Assembly (NCBI GenBank): GCA_963711465.1
Contig: CAVQEG010000001.1
Span: 1,488,001-1,552,000 of the forward strand
From: CAVQEG01 sp963711465
GTDB lineage: Bacteria > Bacteroidota > Ignavibacteria > OLB7
DNA length: 64,000 nt
Reading direction: 5' to 3'
The translations under genes were made by a program, and so were the position numbers. The notes beneath the pieces are model-generated. The model was not told where the DNA came from. It ran no database searches and saw nothing but the letters and a program-made list of their open reading frames with translations. Shown one piece after another: positions 59,098 to 64,000 of this stretch; position 1 is the first letter of the stretch, and every line of letters begins with the position of its first letter.

Positions 59098-60480
59098 ATG
59101 AGTAAACGCGCGAGCGAGGAGTCGAACACCAATACATCCACGGCCAGCTCCACGTCCCTGGGCAGTGGCAATTCGCCGACCGCTGCCACGGCCGCCGGCG
59201 ACGCATCCGCCACCAGTCACGCGAGCGTTTCGGGTCCGCCGCGGGCGCACATGACGCCGTACGAAGCGGTCAACTACCAGTTCGACCGTGCCGCCGATCA
59301 CCTCGACCTTCCCGACTACCTGCGCGTTTCGCTCAAGACACCGTACCGGGAGGTGATGGTGGAGATCCCGATGATCCGACCATCGGGAGAGATCGTGACC
59401 TTCCGCGGATTCCGCGTCCAGCATGACAACTCCCGTGGTCCGATGAAGGGCGGCCTGCGCTACCATCCGAGCGTCAACCTCGATGAGGTGCGGGCGCTGG
59501 CGTCGCTGATGACCTGGAAGACGGCCGTGGTCAACATTCCCTTCGGTGGCGCCAAGGGCGGCATCGACTGCGATCCGAAGACGCTGGAGCGTCGCGAGGT
59601 CGAGCAGATCACCCGCACGCTCGTCGACAGAATTCATCTCTTCATCGGCGACAACGTCGACATCCCCGCCCCGGACGTGAATACCGACGGACAGGTGATG
59701 GCCTGGATCGTCGACCAGTACTCCAAGTTCCATGGATTCACCCCGGCCGTGGTGACCGGCAAGCCGGTCGAGATCGGTGGCTCCGAAGGACGCATCTCGG
59801 CGACCGGTCGCGGAGTCGAGATCGTGACGACGCATGCCGCAGCAGACGCCGGCATCGATCTCGATGGCGCCCGCGTCGCCGTTCACGGCTTCGGCAACGT
59901 CGGCAGCTGGGCGGCGCACTTCCTGCAGCGCGCCGGTGCCCGCATCGTCGCCGCCAGCGATGTGTACGGTGGCGTCTTCAACGGTGATGGACTGGACGTG
60001 GCCGCGCTCAAGAAGAGCGTCGCCGAGTCGGGTTCCGTCGTCAACGTGTCCGGCGGCAAGCAGATCAGCAACGAGGAATTGCTCGCTCTCGATGTCGACA
60101 TCCTCGTTCCCGCAGCGCTGGAGAACACCATACACGAGGGCAACGTCGGCGACATCAACGCGCGCATGGTGGTCGAAGGAGCCAACGGACCGATCTCGCC
60201 TTCGGCGGATCTGCAGCTGGAGGAGCGTAAGATCACGGTGGTGCCGGATATCCTCGCCAATGCCGGTGGCGTGACCGGTTCATACTTCGAATGGGTGCAG
60301 AACCTGCAGCAGTTCCGGTGGTCGGCCGAGCGTGTCGACGACGAGCTCGTGCGCGTGCTCACCCATGCCTACGGCGATGTGCGTGACATCGCCAGGGAGT
60401 TCAACACGTCACTGCGTGTTGCGGCGTTCATACTGGCGCTTCGTCGGGTCGCCGCGGCGACGGCGCTCCGCGGTGTCTGA
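59098..60480 (+). CDS. Glu/Leu/Phe/Val-type amino acid dehydrogenase (likely glutamate dehydrogenase)
   Basis: A 460-residue NAD(P)-dependent dehydrogenase. Catalytic Lys and substrate motif: G-P-M-K-G-G-L-R-Y-H-P; second Lys in T-W-K-T-A-V-V-N-I-P-F-G-G-A-K-G-G. The Rossmann fold is H-G-F-G-N-V-G-S. Family length is about 420; here a 45-residue Ser/Thr/Ala-rich N-terminal extension precedes the first conserved block (Y-E-A-V-N-Y-Q-F-D). The ATG at 59098 follows AGAGGGA, so the extension is probably translated. It links glutamate to 2-oxoglutarate, in keeping with pruA upstream in metabolism. Confidence 0.9.
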   Translation: MSKRASEESNTNTSTASSTSLGSGNSPTAATAAGDASATSHASVSGPPRAHMTPYEAVNYQFDRAADHLDLPDYLRVSLKTPYREVMVEIPMIRPSGEIVTFRGFRVQHDNSRGPMKGGLRYHPSVNLDEVRALASLMTWKTAVVNIPFGGAKGGIDCDPKTLERREVEQITRTLVDRIHLFIGDNVDIPAPDVNTDGQVMAWIVDQYSKFHGFTPAVVTGKPVEIGGSEGRISATGRGVEIVTTHAAADAGIDLDGARVAVHGFGNVGSWAAHFLQRAGARIVAASDVYGGVFNGDGLDVAALKKSVAESGSVVNVSGGKQISNEELLALDVDILVPAALENTIHEGNVGDINARMVVEGANGPISPSADLQLEERKITVVPDILANAGGVTGSYFEWVQNLQQFRWSAERVDDELVRVLTHAYGDVRDIAREFNTSLRVAAFILALRRVAAATALRGV

Positions 60481-60489
60481 GCGACTCCC

Positions 60490-60552
60490 ACATTCACATT
60501 CCTGCCTATTTTTGTCGCCTGGTCGCAACCAGTCAGCCCGACATTCACATTC
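60490..60552. repeat. Direct repeat before the peroxiredoxin gene
   Basis: ACATTCACATTC occurs at 60490-60501 and 60541-60552, 51 bp apart, flanking a -7-like TATTTTTG (60507-60514). It may mark regulator sites for bcp, but there is no partner -33 element. Confidence 0.5.
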
Positions 60553-60566
60553 ATACCCCTCTCTCA

Positions 60567-61046
60567 ATGGACCTCACCATCGGTGAAGCTTCCCCAGACT
60601 TCACCCTGCCTGACGCCACGGGTACCGAACACTCCCTCTCGGACTTCCGTGGAGAGTGGGTGCTGTTGTTCTTCTACCCAAGGGACAACACACCCGGCTG
60701 CACACGCGAGGCGTGTGCCCTTCGAGACGCGTACGATGAATTCCGCGCGCTCGGCGCGACCGTCATTGGAATGAGCACCGACTCGGAGCGAAGCCACCAG
60801 CGCTTCATCGACAAGCACAAGCTCCCGTTCCTTCTCCTGGCCGACGTCGATCACAAGGTGGTGCACCGCTACGGTTCGTACGGCGAGAAGAAATTCATGG
60901 GACGTGTCTTCGATGGCGTCTTTCGACGTTCGGTGCTGATCGATCCTGACGGCAAGGTCGCCCGGATCTACACGAAGGTCCGACCGGACAGTCACGCCGC
61001 GGAGGTCCTTGCGGATCTTCGCACGCTCATCGCGGAGCGGGCGTAA
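60567..61046 (+). CDS. bcp: Thioredoxin-dependent thiol peroxidase (Bcp/PrxQ)
   Basis: A 159-residue peroxiredoxin that reduces hydroperoxides. The peroxidatic Cys45 and resolving Cys50 are five residues apart (N-T-P-G-C-T-R-E-A-C), as in E. coli Bcp. The rest of the fold is complete (D-F-R-G-E-W-V-L-L-F-F-Y-P, I-G-M-S-T-D, Y-G-E-K-K-F-M-G). It is cytosolic and needs thioredoxin. It follows the dehydrogenase gene by 86 bp in which a direct repeat lies. Confidence 0.94.
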   Translation: MDLTIGEASPDFTLPDATGTEHSLSDFRGEWVLLFFYPRDNTPGCTREACALRDAYDEFRALGATVIGMSTDSERSHQRFIDKHKLPFLLLADVDHKVVHRYGSYGEKKFMGRVFDGVFRRSVLIDPDGKVARIYTKVRPDSHAAEVLADLRTLIAERA

Positions 61047-61241
61047 GCGGTCACCGCGGGTGAGCGAACGCACCGATCGGTCGAAATCCGCAGCTCTTCT
61101 CGGAATGCGTCGGCGCACTCGTGGTCACGCCTCAGCAGCGCGTGGATCACTGCGGATCTCCATGGGTGCGGCGGTCCTCACTTCGTCCGAATCCGGGGGC
61201 CAGCCGTCGGGCTCGGGGATGTTCCCACACAGGTGAACTCG

Positions 61242-61769
61242 ATGCGAATCACCGGCACGACGCTCACGACACTGATTGCCGCGGTGACGTTCCTTGCGGG
61301 CTGTTCCCGTTCGGCCCAGATCGCCACGGTGCCGGATGACTTCGCGGTGCGCTACGACTTCGCCGAGGGGACTGTGCCTCCACCGTACCACTACGAATTC
61401 GAGATTCACATCGGACCCGGCACCTCGGCGCACATCGACTACCACCCGAGCTACGGACCGGATCCCACCTGGACGGAACGATTCGACATTTCAGAGGGCG
61501 CGCGCGCACGGCTCTTCGAACTGCTGACGCGCCTCGATGTATTCAGTCGCACGTGGGAGCCGATGCACGAGCCGCCGCTGGGCGGCAGCGTCGAACGGAT
61601 GTGGGCGCGCGCCGACGGCCGGGACGTCACCGTGCCCTTTCACCTCGAATCAGACCGTGACCGCCGCGACGCCGACACGCTCTACTCCCGCATTCGCGGG
61701 CTCGTACCTCAGGAAGTCCGCGACACCCTCGACGCCCGGCACGAGCGGTATGTGCGGGAGAACGAGTGA
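61242..61769 (+). CDS. Lipoprotein of unknown function
   Basis: A 175-residue lipoprotein with a signal peptide and lipobox L-A-G-C. The mature part has H-Y-E-F-E-I-H-I-G-P-G-T-S-A-H-I-D-Y-H-P-x-Y-G-P in broken form, and a charged helical end (R-D-R-R-D-A-D-T-L-Y-S-R-I). No family is recognised. The ATG at 61242 is preferred over GTG 61233 because it follows AGGTG with 6-nt spacing. It lies 195 bp after bcp; the next gene is 186 bp downstream behind a predicted promoter. Confidence 0.65.
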   Translation: MRITGTTLTTLIAAVTFLAGCSRSAQIATVPDDFAVRYDFAEGTVPPPYHYEFEIHIGPGTSAHIDYHPSYGPDPTWTERFDISEGARARLFELLTRLDVFSRTWEPMHEPPLGGSVERMWARADGRDVTVPFHLESDRDRRDADTLYSRIRGLVPQEVRDTLDARHERYVRENE

Positions 61770-61882
61770 CCGCACCGCTGCGCGGTCGGAGAGGCAGACA
61801 AACTCGAGTGAAGAACTACGCCGGGCGAGCCAGTTGTGCACTGCGACGATTCCCGCGAAGGGGCTCAGAAACCGCGATTTCT

Positions 61883-61912
61883 TTTGGGGCCGGGCATAGA
61901 ACCGTATCTTGG
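61883..61912 (+). promoter_or_regulatory. Predicted promoter of the sodium:solute symporter operon
   Basis: TTTG (61883-61886), an 18-nt spacer and TATCTTGG (61905-61912) fit the -33/-7 form with a slightly short spacer. The transcript start would be about 40 nt before the ATG at 61956. Confidence 0.5.
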
Positions 61913-61955
61913 GCGGTTTCAGCACACACAGATCACGGACCACACCCTCAACGGA

Positions 61956-63455
61956 ATGCATGTAATCGACATTGCCATTTTCGTCGTCTACATGGCCGTG
62001 ATGCTCGGTATCGGGTTCTTCTTCATGCGACGCAACGAGAGCGTCGAAGACTACTATGTAGGCGGCAGAAACATTGGCAGCTGGCACGTGGGATTGTCGG
62101 TCGTGGCGACCGATGTGGGCGGCGGATTCTCGATCGGCCTGGGCGGTCTTGGCTTCACGATGGGAATCAGCGGGTCGTGGATGCTCTTCACCGGCCTCAT
62201 CGGTGCCTGGCTCAGTGCGGTGATTCTCATCCCGCGCGTCAAGGACAATCCCGCATTCAACGACTGCCTCACCTTCCCTGACATCTTTCGCCATTTCTAT
62301 GACGGCCGGGTGGCGATTCTCGCCGGGCTGATTTCCGGCATCGGATACCTCGGCTTCACCGCCGCGCAGATCCTTGCAGGGGCGAAGCTCGCCAGCGGTA
62401 CCATCGACGGGCTCAGCACCCCCATCGCCCTGCTGATCATGGGCGTCGTGGTGGTTGCCTACACCGCGCTCGGCGGCCTCAAGGCGGTGATCTACACCGA
62501 TACGATCCAGTGGATCGTACTCATGGTGGGACTCGTCTTCATCGGCCTGCCGATCGGCTACTTCGCCATCGGCGGCTACGACGCGATCTCCGCCACCCTT
62601 CCGGCGAAGTTCCTCTCCTTCGGCAACCTCACATGGCAGCAGGTGATCTACTGGACGGTCACGATCATACCGATCTGGTTCATTGCCATGACGCTCTACC
62701 AGCGCATCTACGCCTGCCGGGACACGAAGTCCGCACGCAAGGCGTGGTTCATCGCCGGACTGTTCGAGTGGCCGGTGATGGCGATGATGGGCGTGCTGCT
62801 GGGACTCTTCGCCCGCGTGGCCGCCGAGCAGGGCATGTTCGCCTCGGTCGCCGGTGCGGGCACGCTCGATCCGGAGACGGGGCTTCCGCTGCTGCTGCGG
62901 ACGATCCTGCCGGTCGGGCTCACGGGCCTGATGCTCTCGTCCTACTTCTCGGCGATACTCTCGACGGCCGACAGTTGTCTGATGGCCGCCTCGGGCAATT
63001 TCGTCTCGGACATCATCAACCGTTTCATTCGCATCGACTCGAACACCGACCGCTACCTGCGCTTCAGCCAGATCGCGACGCTCGCCCTCGGAGCGATCTC
63101 CCTGCTGCTGGCCTGGCGGATGACCAGCGTGCTCGATCTGATGCTCGAGTCGTATTCATTCATGGTCTCCGGACTGCTGGTGCCGGTCATCGGCGCGTTC
63201 TTCTGGAACAGATCCACCGCCACCGCGGCGCTCTGGTCGATGCTCGTCGGCGGTACGACCACCGTCGCGCTGAGCGTCCTCTCCGGCACCCTCGTCTTTG
63301 CAACGCCGCCGCTGACGATGCCGTTCGGACTCGATCCGAACATCTACGGCATCGCGGCCTCGGCTCTCGTATTCGTTACGCTCTCACTGTCGTCGCCAAA
63401 CGTGGAGGAACCGATTCCCGATGATTACCTACAGCACGATACACCCGCAGGATGA
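61956..63455 (+). CDS. Sodium:solute symporter family transporter
   Basis: A 499-residue SSS-family (LeuT-fold) permease with about 13 helices. Signatures include E-D-Y-Y-V-G-G-R-N-I-G near the start (typical of SSS), G-G-G-F-S-I-G-L-G-G, A-Y-T-A-L-G-G-L-K-A-V and T-D-T-I-Q-W, and S-A-I-L-S-T-A-D-S-C-L-M with the Ser-Thr pair near the Na2 site. The solute is not evident; relatives carry sugars, amino acids, proline or carboxylates. Its end overlaps the next gene by 35 nt, so the transporter, acetyltransferase and racemase probably form an operon. Confidence 0.9.
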   Translation: MHVIDIAIFVVYMAVMLGIGFFFMRRNESVEDYYVGGRNIGSWHVGLSVVATDVGGGFSIGLGGLGFTMGISGSWMLFTGLIGAWLSAVILIPRVKDNPAFNDCLTFPDIFRHFYDGRVAILAGLISGIGYLGFTAAQILAGAKLASGTIDGLSTPIALLIMGVVVVAYTALGGLKAVIYTDTIQWIVLMVGLVFIGLPIGYFAIGGYDAISATLPAKFLSFGNLTWQQVIYWTVTIIPIWFIAMTLYQRIYACRDTKSARKAWFIAGLFEWPVMAMMGVLLGLFARVAAEQGMFASVAGAGTLDPETGLPLLLRTILPVGLTGLMLSSYFSAILSTADSCLMAASGNFVSDIINRFIRIDSNTDRYLRFSQIATLALGAISLLLAWRMTSVLDLMLESYSFMVSGLLVPVIGAFFWNRSTATAALWSMLVGGTTTVALSVLSGTLVFATPPLTMPFGLDPNIYGIAASALVFVTLSLSSPNVEEPIPDDYLQHDTPAG

Positions 63456-63879
63456 GCCCGATGATACCCTGCGCGGGGAGATCGCCAACTTCCTCTTTGA
63501 GCACCTGGAGCAGTACGGCGACAGACGTGAGGACATTCTGCGTTGTCTCGACTACGCGTTCAGTGATTCGAAGGAGAAGGGTGGATTCGCACTCCTGGCG
63601 CGCGACAGCGATCGCGACGACGCGATCATCGGCGCGGTCATCATCAACCGCACGGGCATGGGAGGGTACATCCCCGAGAACATCCTGGTCTATATCGCCA
63701 CGCACGGCGGCTACCGCGGTCAGGGCGTCGGCAAGGAGCTGATGCAGCGCACGATCGACGCCGCAACGGGCGACATCGCCCTGCATGTGGAACCGGACAA
63801 CCCTGCGCGGTTCCTCTACGAGAAGTTCGGCTTCACCAACAAGTACCTCGAGATGCGCTACAAGCGCGCGGGGGCGTAA
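63421..63879 (+). CDS. GNAT-family N-acetyltransferase
   Basis: A 152-residue acetyltransferase. The acetyl-CoA loop is G-Y-R-G-Q-G-V-G-K-E-L-M (near 98-109), with the preceding strand I-L-V-Y-I-A-T-H and the following N-P-A-R-F-L-Y-E-K-F-G-F. The substrate is unknown; position between a solute symporter and a racemase suggests an amino acid or amine. It starts inside the transporter's last codons (35-nt overlap) and ends 2 nt before the next gene's ATG. Confidence 0.88.
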   Translation: MITYSTIHPQDEPDDTLRGEIANFLFEHLEQYGDRREDILRCLDYAFSDSKEKGGFALLARDSDRDDAIIGAVIINRTGMGGYIPENILVYIATHGGYRGQGVGKELMQRTIDAATGDIALHVEPDNPARFLYEKFGFTNKYLEMRYKRAGA

Positions 63880-63881
63880 TC

Positions 63882-64000
63882 ATGGCCACCATCAAACTCT
63901 ACCGGAACCGCCTGCGGCACAACTATGAGTTCCTCGACAGGCTGTTCACCGAACACGGCATCGACTGGGGAGTGGTGACGAAGCTGCTGTGCGGCAACCG
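63882..64000 (+). CDS. Alanine-racemase-family protein, N-terminal fragment
   Basis: Only 39 codons are in the window. The start (T-I-K-L-Y-R-N-R-L-R-H-N-Y-E-F-L) and V-V-T-K-L-L-C-G-N match the N-terminus of fold-type III PLP racemases (alanine or ornithine racemase relatives). The Lys of T-K-L-L-C-G-N is in the position of the PLP-binding Lys. The class call is reasonable, the substrate open. It follows the GNAT gene at once, so it is probably the third gene of the transporter operon. Confidence 0.7.
   Translation, partial: MATIKLYRNRLRHNYEFLDRLFTEHGIDWGVVTKLLCGN

Noticed and set aside
59071..60135. 354-codon minus-strand frame
   Set aside because: It is opposite the amino acid dehydrogenase; composition is shadow-like.
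1..64000. CRISPR arrays, insertion sequences, prophage or integrative element
   Set aside because: No regularly spaced repeats, transposase or integrase motifs, or att-like duplications flanking the single tRNA gene were found.

Overview
The window is high-GC bacterial DNA with dense, ordinary chromosomal gene content. No insertion sequence, phage or CRISPR array is visible. Three large exported proteins end in a C-terminal domain of the type used by the type IX secretion system (T9SS), there is a Bacteroidota-like promoter form (TTG-N18-20-TAnnTTnG), and many proteins carry DUF4397, DUF4402, Spondin_N or choice-of-anchor-D domains. Together these point to the FCB superphylum, most likely a Chlorobi/Kapabacteria-like (Ignavibacteria-related) lineage. 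That placement is an inference; no rRNA gene is present.

Left part (1-20.7 kb): an esterase fragment, a BON lipoprotein, an overlapping tadA-rsmI pair, a lipoprotein with ribD, a YaaW-family protein, and a CPBP protease divergent from an exported protein. Then come a small unknown ORF and two tandem DUF4402 exported proteins behind unusual leaders with repeated GGTCCA motifs, an ECF sigma/anti-sigma pair divergent from a 927-residue secreted protein, a Spy-like LTxxQ lipoprotein, an OmpA-family protein split by a frameshift, proline catabolism (pruA), a lipoprotein cytochrome c and an outer-membrane beta-barrel.

Middle (20.7-41.7 kb): a very large IgGFc-binding-like T9SS cargo, a peptidoglycan-binding exported protein, an endonuclease/exonuclease/phosphatase lipoprotein, a pterin dehydratase and a DUF4397-repeat T9SS cargo. 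These are followed by an MFS transporter, a double-TonB-domain protein, a GNAT-nitrilase fusion, a methionine synthase that ends where its cobalamin half should start, an isochorismatase-like hydrolase, tRNA-Val(CAC) with promoter and terminator, and a two-domain Spondin_N lipoprotein.

Right part (41.9-64 kb): an overlapping tyrosine phenol-lyase/tryptophanase operon. Next is a six-gene cell-wall signalling and elongation cluster: Ser/Thr kinase, PP2C phosphatase, two FHA proteins, a PBP transpeptidase and RodA. It has the same membership as the actinobacterial pknAB-pstP-fha-rodA-pbpA locus in a different order. It is followed by an O-methyltransferase/ribE run, sdhCAB, a Glu/Leu dehydrogenase, a Bcp peroxiredoxin, a sodium:solute symporter, a GNAT and the start of an alanine-racemase-like gene.

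The most unusual items are the kinase-phosphatase-FHA-RodA-PBP module with a non-PASTA sensor kinase, the paired TPL/TnaA operon, the truncated MetH, and transcript leaders with 8-nt-phased GGTCCA repeats.
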